A DNA stretch of 16,452 bases from NCBI GenBank assembly GCA_023427945.1, contig JAEYZR010000291.1:1-16452 (forward strand), written 5' to 3'. The stretch comes from Pseudomonadota bacterium. Its GTDB lineage: Bacteria; Pseudomonadota; Gammaproteobacteria; Burkholderiales; Burkholderiaceae_B. This document shows, one piece after another, positions 6,913 to 14,608 of the stretch (the stretch's first letter is position 1; the number at the start of each line of letters is the position of its first letter). A program made the position numbers and the translations under genes. A model generated the notes under the pieces. That model had not been told where the DNA came from. It did no database searches and was given only the letters and a program-made list of their open reading frames with translations.

Positions 6913-7384
6913 TACGCCAGATTCTGCCCGGGTTGTCGGGCGCAGTGCCCGTCGGCGCGCCCGTGAGTTTGCCTTGCAGGGTGTCTTTGCGTGGCTGCTG
7001 CGGGGCGGCGTGGGTAACGAATACGCTGGCGAAATCGATGCGCACCTGCGCGATGCCGAGGACTTCTCCGAGGCCGATGCGCAGTGGTTCAAGACGCTGC
7101 TGCACGGTGTCACCCGCGAGGCGCCCGATCTGCGCGAACGGTTCGCTCCTTTCATCGACCGTCCGCTGGCCGAACTCTCGCCCATCGAGCACGGTATTTT
7201 GCTGATTGGCAGCTTCGAGCTCGTCCATCACGTCGAAGTGCCCTACAAAGTGGCGATCAACGAAGCAGTCGAACTCGCCAAATCGTTTGGCGGCACCGAC
7301 GGGTTCAAGTTCGTCAATGGCGTACTCGACAAGGTCGCGGCACAGGCTCGCGGCGTTGAAATCAAGGCGTCCGCCAAGCGCTGA
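6884..7384 (+). CDS. nusB: Transcription antitermination factor NusB
   Basis: Small all-helical RNA-binding protein that, with NusE (S10), binds boxA RNA and prevents premature termination in rRNA operons. The body RSARRRAREFALQGVFAWLL (20-39 from the chosen start), SPIEHGILLIGSFEL (99-113), PYKVAINEAVELAKSFGG (120-137) and FVNGVLDKVA (143-152) is typical NusB. The start is uncertain: no ATG lies close to the domain. A TTG at 6884, 9 nt after GAGG and overlapping ribH by 29 nt, gives 166 aa and is my choice. An ATT at 6881 or an ATG at 6824 is possible, but the latter would add a Lys/Thr-rich peptide that is only the shifted reading of the ribH acidic repeat. Overlap with ribH suggests translational coupling. 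The identity is firm; the start is not. Confidence 0.9.
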   Translation: MTTNPTNGADTPDSARVVGRSARRRAREFALQGVFAWLLRGGVGNEYAGEIDAHLRDAEDFSEADAQWFKTLLHGVTREAPDLRERFAPFIDRPLAELSPIEHGILLIGSFELVHHVEVPYKVAINEAVELAKSFGGTDGFKFVNGVLDKVAAQARGVEIKASAKR

Positions 7385-7405
7385 GCGCGGCGGCCCCGGT
7401 GGCGC

Positions 7406-8371
7406 ATGGCATCCGAATTCGATCTGATCGCGCGCCACTTCAGCCAGGCCTCGCCGCCCGGCATGGTGGGCGTGGGCGACGATTGTGCCATCTTCACTCC
7501 GCCCGCCGGTCATCAGGTGGTCACCAGCACCGATCTCCTGCTGGAAGGCAGGCACTTTTTTCCAGATGTCGATCCGCGGGCCCTTGGACACAAGGCGTTG
7601 GCAGTGAATCTGTCAGACCTGGCAGCGATGGGCGCGACGCCCACCGCATGTGTGCTGGGCGTCGGACTGCCACAGGTGGACGAGCCCTGGCTGGCCGCGT
7701 TCGCACAAGGATTTCTCGCCCTGGCCGGGCAGCACGCCTGCCCACTGCTGGGCGGAGACACCACACGTAGCAGTCACGGACTGGTCATCAGCGTCACGGT
7801 GTTCGGGACTGTCGTGCCCGGACAGGCGCTGCTGCGATCAGCAGGCCAGTGCGGCGACGATGTCTGGGTATCGGGCAGCCTGGGGGCGGCCGACCTGGCC
7901 TATCGCCTGCTGGCAGGGCTCATTCCCGCCGATGCGCAGCGCCTGCGCGACACCCGCCAGGCGCTGGAGTGGCCTACGCCACGTATCGGCTTGGGACAAG
8001 CCCTGGCGGGCGTTGCGCACGCCGCCCTGGATATCTCCGACGGCCTGCTGCAGGACCTCGGTCACATTCTGACCGCCAGCGGCCTGGGGGCCGATCTATG
8101 CTATGACGCCATGCCCGCCCATCCTGCCTTGACGGGTCTGCCCGAGCCTGTGGTCTCGCACGCTGTACTGGCTGGCGGCGATGTCTATGAACTTTGTTTC
8201 ACAGCCAGCCCCGGCAGACGCGAGGACATCCTGGCAATCGGCCGGGCCTGCGCGGTGCCTCTGGCCCGTGTGGGCACGCTTCGGTCCGAGGCCGGCATAT
8301 CATTGAGCAGGGCCGGCAAACCGATGGCTCTCCCGCCTGCCTCTGGCTTCGACCATTTTTCCGAACCATGA
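7406..8371 (+). CDS. thiL: Thiamine-monophosphate kinase
   Basis: ATP-dependent kinase that makes thiamine diphosphate from thiamine monophosphate, the last step of cofactor synthesis. At 321 aa it matches the family (about 320-330). ThiL/PurM-fold motifs in order: VGDD (23-26), STDLLLEGRHF (41-51), VNLSDLAAMGA (68-78), LLGGDTTR (114-121), the DISDGLLQDL signature (209-218), GGDVYEL (257-263) and GFDHF near the C-terminus (314-318). It lies 21 bp after nusB and its stop overlaps the pgpA start as ATGA, consistent with one transcript. Linkage ribH-nusB-thiL-pgpA is a common proteobacterial order. The ribosome-binding site is weak (GGTGGC). Confidence 0.97.
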   Translation: MASEFDLIARHFSQASPPGMVGVGDDCAIFTPPAGHQVVTSTDLLLEGRHFFPDVDPRALGHKALAVNLSDLAAMGATPTACVLGVGLPQVDEPWLAAFAQGFLALAGQHACPLLGGDTTRSSHGLVISVTVFGTVVPGQALLRSAGQCGDDVWVSGSLGAADLAYRLLAGLIPADAQRLRDTRQALEWPTPRIGLGQALAGVAHAALDISDGLLQDLGHILTASGLGADLCYDAMPAHPALTGLPEPVVSHAVLAGGDVYELCFTASPGRREDILAIGRACAVPLARVGTLRSEAGISLSRAGKPMALPPASGFDHFSEP

Positions 8372-8931
8372 CCCAGACACCGACACCTCCCGGCCTCGAC
8401 CCGCACGCCATCTCCCAGCGCAGGCGTGAGCCCTATCCCAGCCTTGCCTGGGTCATGCGCAAGCCGGCACGCATCATCGCCTTCGGTTTCGGTTCGGGTT
8501 TGATCCGGCCGGCCTCCGGCACATGGGGCACCCTGGCCGCATGGCTGTTATGGGTCGCGGCTGAACCATTCATGACCTCGTTCTGGGGCACGGGTCTGTT
8601 TATTGCTCTTGCTTTCGTCTATGGGTGCTGGGCGTGTGATCAAGTGGGTCGCGAACTGAACGTCAGCGACCATCTTGGCATGGTGTGGGACGAAATCGTG
8701 GCATTCTGGCTGGTGCTCTGGTTGTCCCCTCCGGGATGGTGGCCAGGGCTTGTTGCCTTTGTACTGTTCAGACTGTTCGATATCGTCAAACCACCGCCCA
8801 TCAAGTATTGCGACGCTCGAATCAAGGGTGGCGTGGGCGTGATGGCAGACGACATTCTGGCGGCTGTCTATGCCATCGCCATCATGTTGATAGCAACACA
8901 TTTTGGAGTTTTCGGATCATGGTCAACGTAG
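8368..8931 (+). CDS. pgpA: Phosphatidylglycerophosphatase A
   Basis: Inner-membrane phosphatase that dephosphorylates phosphatidylglycerophosphate to phosphatidylglycerol. It is 187 aa with about 20 extra N-terminal residues compared with compact members. Motifs: FGSGLIRPASGTWGTL (41-56), WDEIVAFW (107-114) and the strongly conserved RLFDIVKPPPIKYCD (135-149) and GGVGVMADDILAA (154-166), carrying the acidic residues thought to bind Mg2+. Hydrophobic segments lie at about 52-68, 75-90, 110-135 and 163-182. The ATG overlaps the thiL stop by 4 bp, and the gene overlaps the following pncC by 13 bp, so translation of all three is probably coupled. Confidence 0.95.
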   Translation: MTQTPTPPGLDPHAISQRRREPYPSLAWVMRKPARIIAFGFGSGLIRPASGTWGTLAAWLLWVAAEPFMTSFWGTGLFIALAFVYGCWACDQVGRELNVSDHLGMVWDEIVAFWLVLWLSPPGWWPGLVAFVLFRLFDIVKPPPIKYCDARIKGGVGVMADDILAAVYAIAIMLIATHFGVFGSWST

Positions 8932-9452
8932 GTGAATTGGGCGGTCTGGCTGAACAGTTGGGCCAGGAACTACAGCGGCAGGGCTGGATGATCGCGACCG
9001 CCGAGTCGTGCACTGGCGGGCTGCTGGGCGGCGCGATCACGGCGGTGGCGGGCTCCAGTGCATGGTTCGAACGGGGTTACGTGACCTACAGCAACGCCGC
9101 GAAATCGGAAGATCTCGGCGTCACGCCCGAAGCCCTTGAAACGCATGGCGCCGTGAGTGAGCAGGTGGCCATGGAGATGGCCAACGGCGTGCTGCTGCAG
9201 TGCCCGGCTGCCCATGTCGCCGTCTCTGTGACCGGCATAGCAGGCCCCGGCGGCGGGACCACCGGCAAGCCCGTGGGCATGGTGTGTTTCGGCTTCGCCA
9301 CGCGAGTGGGTGAGGGCATCGCCACGCGTGCCGCCACCCAGGTCTTTGATGGCGACCGCCAACAGGTGCGCCTGGCCTCGGTCAATTTCGCCCTGCGTGG
9401 AGCCCTGGATTCGGTCAACGCCCGCTCGGTGGATGTCCGCAGCGCTGCGTGA
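8919..9452 (+). CDS. pncC: Nicotinamide-nucleotide amidase (CinA C-terminal domain protein)
   Basis: Stand-alone CinA C-terminal-type amidohydrolase, 177 aa. It deamidates nicotinamide mononucleotide to nicotinic acid mononucleotide, recycling the NMN made by NAD-dependent DNA ligase. The signature TAESCTGGLLGG (27-38) holds the likely catalytic Ser30; GYVTYSNAAK (53-62), GAVSEQVAMEMA (77-88) and the glycine-rich TGIAGPGGGTTGKPVG (105-120) complete the family pattern. The start is an ATG overlapping the pgpA 3' end by 13 bp, with GGAG (8905-8908) 10 nt upstream as ribosome-binding site. It is the last gene of the operon; a strong hairpin follows. The N-terminal molybdopterin-binding-like half of full CinA is absent, as in E. 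coli YgaD. Confidence 0.95.
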   Translation: MVNVGELGGLAEQLGQELQRQGWMIATAESCTGGLLGGAITAVAGSSAWFERGYVTYSNAAKSEDLGVTPEALETHGAVSEQVAMEMANGVLLQCPAAHVAVSVTGIAGPGGGTTGKPVGMVCFGFATRVGEGIATRAATQVFDGDRQQVRLASVNFALRGALDSVNARSVDVRSAA

Positions 9453-9470
9453 ACCCAAAAAGACTGTTTA

Positions 9471-9504
9471 TGGCAACCCCCCGGCCATGCGCCGGGGGTT
9501 GCCA
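9471..9504. terminator. Bidirectional terminator between pncC and pyrF
   Basis: Long GC-rich hairpin: TGGCAACCCCCCGGC pairs with GCCGGGGGTTGCCA (one bulged C), loop CATGC. On the plus strand CTTTCCTT follows; on the minus strand a T5 occurs further on. It sits between convergent genes and probably ends both transcripts. A second, smaller hairpin (9523-9542, ACGCTGGC / GCCAGGCGT with a bulge) lies right behind the pyrF stop. Confidence 0.8.
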
Positions 9505-9543
9505 CTTTCCTTGCCGGTTCAGACGCTGGCTTCGCCAGGCGTT

Positions 9544-10368
9544 TCAGCCTGCACGCTCTCGATTGATGGCATCGCGAAGGTCACAGGCGGCACGCGCCGC
9601 GGCTTCGCGCCAGTCATCCTTGCCGCTGGCATACAGAATCGAGCGGGAGGAGTTGATCAGCATGCCGGTGCGCTGGGCGTTGCAGCCACTGGCCACCGTT
9701 GCCGCAATATCCCCCCCTTGGGCGCCTATCCCCGGCACCAGCAAAGGCATGGCGTCGCCCACGCGCTCGCGCACGGCGGCCAGTTCCTTGGGGAACGTGG
9801 CACCCACCACGAGACCGCATTGGCCGTGCGCATTCCATTTGTCTGCAACCAGGCCGGCCACATGCAGATACAGCGGTTCGCCTGACTCCGTCTTCAGGAA
9901 TTGAAGGTCCGAGCCGCCCCGGTTGGAGGTGCGGCACAGGATGAAGACGCCACGGTCGCTCCAGGACAGATAGGGTTCGACCGAATCGTGTCCGAGATAG
10001 GGGCTGACGGTGACAGCGTGCGCCTGATAGCGCTCGAACGCTTCACGGGCATATTGCTCGGCTGTAGAACCAATGTCGCCTCGCTTGGCGTCAAGCACGA
10101 TCGGCAGCAGCGGATGCTTTTCGCGGATATGCGCGCACAGCGCTTCCAGTTGGTCTTCGGCGCTGTGCGCGGCAAAGTAGGCAATCTGGGGCTTGAAGCT
10201 GCACGCATAAGGCGCCGTGGCGTCCACGATATCGCGGCAGAATTTGAAAATGGCATCGGGCTGGTTTTGCAGCTCGGCGGGAAAGCGCATGACATCCGGG
10301 TCCAGCCCGACAGTCAAAAGAGAGTTGGTCGATCGCCAGGCATTGTCGAGCAGGTCGGAATAATTCAT
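9544..10368 (-). CDS. pyrF: Orotidine 5'-phosphate decarboxylase (type 2 family)
   Basis: Catalyses the last step of UMP synthesis, OMP to UMP plus CO2. At 274 aa it belongs to the longer OMPDC subfamily found in many betaproteobacteria and actinobacteria, not the ~245-aa E. coli type. Evidence: TVGLDPD (19-25), the catalytic DAKRGDI (93-99) with the Asp/Lys charge network, SPYLGHDSVEPY (122-133), CRTSNRGG (145-152) and the phosphate-binding PGIGAQGGD (212-220). The ATG lies 7 bp after the ndh stop, so the two are probably co-transcribed, though their products have unrelated roles. No clear Shine-Dalgarno is visible. Confidence 0.96.
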   Translation of the reverse strand: MNYSDLLDNAWRSTNSLLTVGLDPDVMRFPAELQNQPDAIFKFCRDIVDATAPYACSFKPQIAYFAAHSAEDQLEALCAHIREKHPLLPIVLDAKRGDIGSTAEQYAREAFERYQAHAVTVSPYLGHDSVEPYLSWSDRGVFILCRTSNRGGSDLQFLKTESGEPLYLHVAGLVADKWNAHGQCGLVVGATFPKELAAVRERVGDAMPLLVPGIGAQGGDIAATVASGCNAQRTGMLINSSRSILYASGKDDWREAAARAACDLRDAINRERAG

Positions 10369-10375
10369 AAGTTGA

Positions 10376-11695
10376 TCAGTGCAGTTTTACGCGTGGACGC
10401 GAGCGGCGCATCAATAATCGGCCCAAGGCCAAGGCACCGGTACGCCAGAATCCGAGAATGGCCTGATGGTGCATCAGGTGCAGACTCATGTACATCAAGC
10501 GCGCCAGTGTACCGCTGACGAACAGACCTCGTCCGCCGAGCTTGCCCATGAGGCTGCCCACCCCTGCACTCTGGCCCAGGGAAATCAGTGATCCCTGATC
10601 TTCATACCGGTACGGCTCATCGTCCAATGGCTGTCCGCGCAGGTGCAGGCTCATGCGCTTGTACAGATAATCGGCCTGCTGGTGTGCCGCCTGGGCCCGT
10701 GCGGGCACCGTGCGGCCTTCTTTCCAGGGCGCCGAAGAGCAATCGCCCATCGCGTAGATGTATGGGTCCGGGGTCTGAAGCAAACCGCTCACCTCCACCT
10801 GGCCTGCCTTGTTCAGTGGCAGCCCCAACGTCTTCAAGATGGGCGGGCCCTCGATGCCGGCAGCCCAGAGGGCGATGCGCGAGGGAAACGAACGGCCATC
10901 GCTGGTCTCGACGGCATCGCTCGTGATGCTCGATACGCGAGCATCTGTTTCGACCCGGATGCCCAGGCTGGTCAACTGGGCACGGGCCGCCGTGGAGATT
11001 CGTTCGGGCAGCGCGGCCAGAAGGCGCGAGCCGCCCTCGATCAGCGTGATGGACAGGTCTCGTGCGCTGTTGAAACGCGGCAGACCGTAGGCGCTGATCG
11101 TCTGGCCTGCCTCGACCAGCTCGACCGAGAGTTCCACGCCGGTCGCACCGCCACCAATGATGACGATATCCAGACGTGCCTGCGGGTCGGTCTTCTTCGC
11201 TTCGTTGACCTGCGCCATGGCCTTGAGCATGGTGCGACGGAACTGCTCGGCATTCTCCAGCGAATCCAGCGTCACCGCATTTTCGCGGGCGCCAGGGGTG
11301 TTGAAGAAGTTGGACACACTGCCCAGCGCCAGCACCAGGGCGTCATAGCGCAACCTGCGTTCGGGCAGGATGGTGTCGCCGTCGGGGTCGGTCAGGCTGG
11401 ATATGTGCAAGGTGCGTGCATCGCGGTCCACGCCCAGCAAGCTGCCCATCACGAAAGTGAAGCCGTTCTGCTTGGCCAGCATGAAGTACGAGAGGCCTTC
11501 CTGGTGAATGTCCAGCGTACCGGCAGCGGCTTCATGCAGCGACGGTTTCCATATATGGAAAGGTTTTGGATCGACCAGAGTGACGACTTTCGGACCGAAT
11601 TTTCGGCCCAGCCTGGAGGCCAATTCGATGCCGCCAGCACCACCTCCCACGATGATGATGCGTTGGCGCGTGTCGGGCGTAGAGTGTGTTGTCAT
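10376..11695 (-). CDS. ndh: Type II NADH:quinone oxidoreductase (NDH-2)
   Basis: Single-subunit, non-proton-pumping NADH dehydrogenase that passes electrons from NADH via FAD to quinone at the inner membrane. It is 439 aa. Two Rossmann dinucleotide folds are visible: IIIVGGGAGGIELA (13-26) for FAD and IIGGGATGVELSVEL (179-193) for NADH. DALVLALGSVSNFF (118-131) and YIYAMGDCSSAPW (312-324) are typical of the family. The amphipathic/hydrophobic C-terminus (about 392-428) fits a membrane anchor. The start at 11695 has no Shine-Dalgarno. dgkA ends 48 bp upstream with a hairpin between, and pyrF follows at 7 bp. NDH-2 rather than another pyridine nucleotide-disulphide oxidoreductase: no redox-active CxxxxC is seen. 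Confidence 0.93.
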   Translation of the reverse strand: MTTHSTPDTRQRIIIVGGGAGGIELASRLGRKFGPKVVTLVDPKPFHIWKPSLHEAAAGTLDIHQEGLSYFMLAKQNGFTFVMGSLLGVDRDARTLHISSLTDPDGDTILPERRLRYDALVLALGSVSNFFNTPGARENAVTLDSLENAEQFRRTMLKAMAQVNEAKKTDPQARLDIVIIGGGATGVELSVELVEAGQTISAYGLPRFNSARDLSITLIEGGSRLLAALPERISTAARAQLTSLGIRVETDARVSSITSDAVETSDGRSFPSRIALWAAGIEGPPILKTLGLPLNKAGQVEVSGLLQTPDPYIYAMGDCSSAPWKEGRTVPARAQAAHQQADYLYKRMSLHLRGQPLDDEPYRYEDQGSLISLGQSAGVGSLMGKLGGRGLFVSGTLARLMYMSLHLMHHQAILGFWRTGALALGRLLMRRSRPRVKLH

Positions 11696-11717
11696 GCGTC
11701 AAGTATATCCATAGGCC

Positions 11718-11744
11718 AGACGCGCATCGGAATCTGGCGCGTCT
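11718..11744 (-). terminator. Hairpin between dgkA and ndh
   Basis: Perfect 8-bp inverted repeat AGACGCGC / GCGCGTCT with an 11-nt loop, beginning at the last base of the dgkA stop codon. It lacks a following T-run, so it may only partly stop transcription or may protect the dgkA mRNA end. A -10-like TATACT on the minus strand follows at 11707-11702, only 6 nt before the ndh ATG. Confidence 0.4.
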
Positions 11745-12166
11745 CAACGCAGGTAGCGGTCTACCGCTACGGCGATCCAAACTCCTGCGGCGAACAGCAA
11801 TGACAGCATCACTGCCGCACTGCCAAGATCCTTGGCGCGGCCCAGCAAGGGATGCATTTCTACCGATAAGGCGTCTGCCAGTGCTTCTATGGCTGAGTTG
11901 ATCAGCTCCACCACCAGCACGCCGATCACCACCATCAGCAGCAAGATCACTTCCAGCGTGGACCTGCCCAGCAGAAATGCAGCGGGAAACATGAGTACGG
12001 CCAGCGCCAGCTCCTGCCGAAAAGCCGCCTCATAACGAATTGCCGCGCCCATCCCCTGCAGCGAATAACGCAGGGCGTTGAGGATACGGCCCAGCCCGCC
12101 CGCGCTTTTGTAGGGCGAGGCAGGCGGTGCGTCTGGCTTGTGCGGATCAGGCGGTACGGGTGACAT
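11744..12166 (-). CDS. dgkA: Diacylglycerol kinase, prokaryotic DgkA family
   Basis: Small integral membrane kinase that phosphorylates diacylglycerol to phosphatidic acid, recycling lipid left by periplasmic glycan modification. It is 140 aa against about 122 in E. coli, the extra length being a Pro-rich N-terminal tail (1-20). The family signature VVELINSAIEALAD (85-98), the EAAFRQE helix (46-52) and GRAKDLGSAAV (109-119) are present, including the catalytic-type Glu and Asn. Three membrane segments fall at about 53-67, 71-89 and 115-136. It is read from the minus strand 75 bp downstream of the glycosyltransferase gene, in the same direction. Confidence 0.95.
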   Translation of the reverse strand: MSPVPPDPHKPDAPPASPYKSAGGLGRILNALRYSLQGMGAAIRYEAAFRQELALAVLMFPAAFLLGRSTLEVILLLMVVIGVLVVELINSAIEALADALSVEMHPLLGRAKDLGSAAVMLSLLFAAGVWIAVAVDRYLR

Positions 12167-12241
12167 GGGCTTGAATCATCAAGAGGGCCGCTTCAACGAA
12201 CGGCTCCCGCGTTTTAACAGATTAGTGTGTACGCCGTATTG

Positions 12242-13480
12242 TCAGACGTTTTTGCAATGCTGCTTCAGGCTTTGTTTTTCGTGCAGCGCCTCCCGATACA
12301 GGGTCTCGTATCGGAGCGCTGCTTTTTGCCATGAATGCGCACGGACAATCTGGCGGGCTCCGGCGTTGACGCGATTGCGAAGGGTTTCGTCTTCGGCCAG
12401 GTGTGTGATGGCCTGCGCGATTTCGCGCTCGTCGTGCGGGTCGTTCAGGAGCAAGGCATGCTCGCGGTCAGTGAGATATTGCGAAAAGCCGCAGTAATGC
12501 CGTGAACTCAGCACTACGGGAAGGCCGTGCGCCATTGCTTCCAGCGGTGCCATGCCGAATGCATCGTCAAGCGTCGGATGAATGTAGAGGTCTGCGGCTT
12601 CGTAAAACCGGTTTGCCTGGCTCGTAGGGCCCATCATGTTCACGCGCGCGGCCAGGGCGGGATGTTTTTCGACCTCCCGGCGCGCTGCCTGATCGGCACC
12701 CACGACCAGCAGGCGATAGTGTGCGGGCAGCCTCTGAAAGGCGCCGAGCAGGGCCGGCAGCCCTTTGCGCAAGGGATTCCTGGCGACAAGAAGGCAGACG
12801 GTATGGTGATCGCCGCATCCCAGCTCACTGCGGGTCGTCATCCGCCGATCGCCGTCGCGCACGCCGCCGGTGTCGGCGACACCAGGGCAAATGATGGTGG
12901 TCGCAAGACCGGCATACGCTCTGTGCAGATCGTCGTCGATCCGTTTCGACACCGACACGACACGGCGCCCTGCAGTCTGGCGCATGCGAGCCTTTTCGAG
13001 CAGGAGATACGTTGCCAGCCGTGGGCTGGTCCAGGCTTTCAGCACGCCGGCCATGTGCCTGGAAAGGCATTTCTTGGCTCGGACCGGCGTGACGTGAACG
13101 ACCTGGATATCACCCACCCAGCCGTTGGCGTGCGAGTGGACGACGTCGAACCCATGGTGCCGGACGATGCGCCCTGCGGCCCTGACAAAACAGAGCAGAC
13201 GAATCCAGCTCGGCAGTTTTGCGCTGACCGAAATCTTCATGAAGGGAAGGTCGAGGTCACTGTCATAGTCGCGGGCAATGATGGTGACGTCGTGCCGCCT
13301 GGCCAACTCGCGCGCCAGTTCCACGGCGTATGATTCCGCGCCGCCGAAGTGAGCGCCGAACCGGTCCACGAGCAAGGCTATTTTCAGGCGCTGAGTGAGG
13401 TCTTCGAACGAAAGCAGGTCTGTCGTGCAAAGAGTCGGCAGTGTCATGGCACGCCGGTCGAGGCCGTTGTTTATGAGCAT
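12242..13480 (-). CDS. GT4-type glycosyltransferase, probable envelope polysaccharide/LPS core
   Basis: GT-B fold glycosyltransferase of 412 aa from the ATG at 13480; the ATG at 13447 (401 aa) is equally possible because the fold begins at LKIALLVDRFG (32-42). Visible features: GGAESYAVELARELA (46-60) typical of the acceptor domain, a VVSVSKR linker (174-180), LVARNPLRKGLPALL (231-245) opening the donor domain, and HPTLDDAFGMAPLEAMAHGLP (301-321). In that last motif the usual E-x7-E is D306-x7-E314. There is no signal peptide or membrane span, so it probably works on the cytoplasmic face of the membrane. The upstream neighbour is a polysaccharide deacetylase; a pair of this kind is known in LPS core biosynthesis loci of Bordetella (from memory). 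Donor and acceptor sugars cannot be told from the sequence. Confidence 0.85.
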   Translation of the reverse strand: MLINNGLDRRAMTLPTLCTTDLLSFEDLTQRLKIALLVDRFGAHFGGAESYAVELARELARRHDVTIIARDYDSDLDLPFMKISVSAKLPSWIRLLCFVRAAGRIVRHHGFDVVHSHANGWVGDIQVVHVTPVRAKKCLSRHMAGVLKAWTSPRLATYLLLEKARMRQTAGRRVVSVSKRIDDDLHRAYAGLATTIICPGVADTGGVRDGDRRMTTRSELGCGDHHTVCLLVARNPLRKGLPALLGAFQRLPAHYRLLVVGADQAARREVEKHPALAARVNMMGPTSQANRFYEAADLYIHPTLDDAFGMAPLEAMAHGLPVVLSSRHYCGFSQYLTDREHALLLNDPHDEREIAQAITHLAEDETLRNRVNAGARQIVRAHSWQKAALRYETLYREALHEKQSLKQHCKNV

Positions 13481-13675
13481 AGTCTTGCGCGTCGATGTGA
13501 CTGCGCATGGTGGTGATAGGGAGATAGGGCGTCAGAACACCTCTTCAGCTGTGATGGTATGGTTGTCGCGTGCGATCAAATTCCCGGATCAATGGGCAAA
13601 TATGGCGCTTGATTGCCGAATTGCGACCTTGTCCTCGTCTGCGCAGGGGCAGAACGGGCCATCCGGACAGGCGTT
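13481..13675. other. Spacer between deacetylase and glycosyltransferase genes
   Basis: A 195-bp gap between two genes on the minus strand, less GC-rich than its surroundings at 13540-13620. The glycosyltransferase may have its own promoter here, but I find no pair of -35/-10 boxes with good spacing and no clear terminator for the deacetylase gene. Confidence 0.4.
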
Positions 13676-14401
13676 TCAGCCGGCTCGGCGGCTGTCCTCA
13701 TATCGAGTGAGGCACTTTTGCAGAAAGCGCACCAGGTGCGTGGAGCGTGCCACCGTCACGCGGGGCAGGCCAAATGGGTCATCGCCCGCTGCCGCCAGGC
13801 CGCGTTGGGTGAGGGTGGCGTTGTCATAACCGGCCTCACGCGCCATCGCGCGGTGTTCTGCCCGGTGGTCGCCGTAGGGGTAGCAAAAAGCCGTGACGGC
13901 ATCACCCAGCGCCTGCTCGAGCTTTTCCTTGGACTGGGCAATCTGGCGCTTCGCCTCATCCTGCGACACCTCTGAAAGATGCACATGATCCAGCGTATGC
14001 GAACCCACTTCATGGCCGCACTGCGCCCATTCGCGCATTTCGGCAACGGACATGAGCGCCGAAAACGGAATGCCTTTTGGCTGATCCCATACGTTGCCGC
14101 CATCGAACTGGCACGCCACAAAATAGTTGGTCGCGGTGAACCCCAGCTCGTTCAGAATCGGCATCGCGTTGTGATGCACATTGCGATAACCGTCGTCGAA
14201 GGTCAGGCCGAACACTTTGCCCTGCCGCTCCCCACGCACATAAGGCAGGATCTCGCGCATCGAGAGGCCCCGGTAGCCCAACCTGCGCATCCAGCGCATC
14301 TGGCGCGCAAAGCTCGCAGGATGCACCGTCAACCCGCGATAGGGCGTGCCTCTTGGGTTCGGCTCTCCAATCTGGTGGTACATCAGGATAGGGATGGACA
14401 T
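13676..14401 (-). CDS. Polysaccharide deacetylase (NodB/CE4 family)
   Basis: Metal-dependent N- or O-deacetylase of the NodB homology fold, 241 aa. The metal site is complete: TFDDGY (67-72, catalytic and metal Asp), SHTLDH (134-139, H135 and H139), plus CYPYGD (173-178) for the usual FPYG and LPRVTV (212-217) near the end. The N-terminus IPILMYHQIG is typical of the subgroup without a signal peptide, so a cytoplasmic or membrane-face location is likely. It precedes the glycosyltransferase on the same strand with a 195-bp gap. An amino-sugar deacetylation role in an envelope glycan (for example GlcNAc to GlcN on LPS core) is an inference from the pairing. The start codon has no clear Shine-Dalgarno. 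Confidence 0.9.
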   Translation of the reverse strand: MSIPILMYHQIGEPNPRGTPYRGLTVHPASFARQMRWMRRLGYRGLSMREILPYVRGERQGKVFGLTFDDGYRNVHHNAMPILNELGFTATNYFVACQFDGGNVWDQPKGIPFSALMSVAEMREWAQCGHEVGSHTLDHVHLSEVSQDEAKRQIAQSKEKLEQALGDAVTAFCYPYGDHRAEHRAMAREAGYDNATLTQRGLAAAGDDPFGLPRVTVARSTHLVRFLQKCLTRYEDSRRAG

Positions 14402-14608
14402 GAGTGGATTCTCAGGCCGCAGGGTGCGGCCAACAGGTGTCCATTATTCTACGAGGCCCGCAGGATTCAACGCAGCAGTGCCCGTGTAAAACGGCGCATG
14501 GCCCGTTCAGAAACGACCCTGTCCAGAAACGTGCATGGCCCTCCTTCAGGGCCGCGCATGACGCCGATCAAAACCGCGCATGGTTTCGATCGGACAGCGG
14601 GGCAGTAC
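14402..14608. other. Intergenic spacer with hairpins, yihY to deacetylase
   Basis: A 207-bp gap between two minus-strand genes. Positions 14489-14593 are a degenerate repeat (separate entry). Beyond that I see no gene. GGCCCT / AGGGCC (14537-14553) and the 30-nt hairpin at 14564-14593 are candidates for the yihY transcript end, but neither is followed by a T-run on the minus strand. Confidence 0.5.
14489..14593. repeat. Degenerate ~22-bp tandem repeat with hairpins
   Basis: Five related blocks: 14489-14510, 14511-14526 (shortened), 14527-14549, 14550-14570 and 14571-14592. Common parts are AAAC at the start, CGCGCATGG-like centre (CGGCGCATGG, CGTGCATGG, CGCGCATGA, CGCGCATGG) and CAG or GATC(A/G) at the end. 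The last block forms a near-perfect hairpin, CCGATC-A-AAACC with GGTTT-C-GATCGG around loop GCGCAT; the first pairs AACGG with CCGTT. The loops carry the GCGCATGG-like core. Confidence 0.6.

Noticed and set aside
13395..13829. Plus-strand frame across the deacetylase-glycosyltransferase gap
   Set aside because: It overlaps both real genes antisense and has no recognisable domain or ribosome-binding site.
14489..14593. CRISPR-like array
   Set aside because: Blocks are adjacent, degenerate and without unique spacers, and no cas genes are present.
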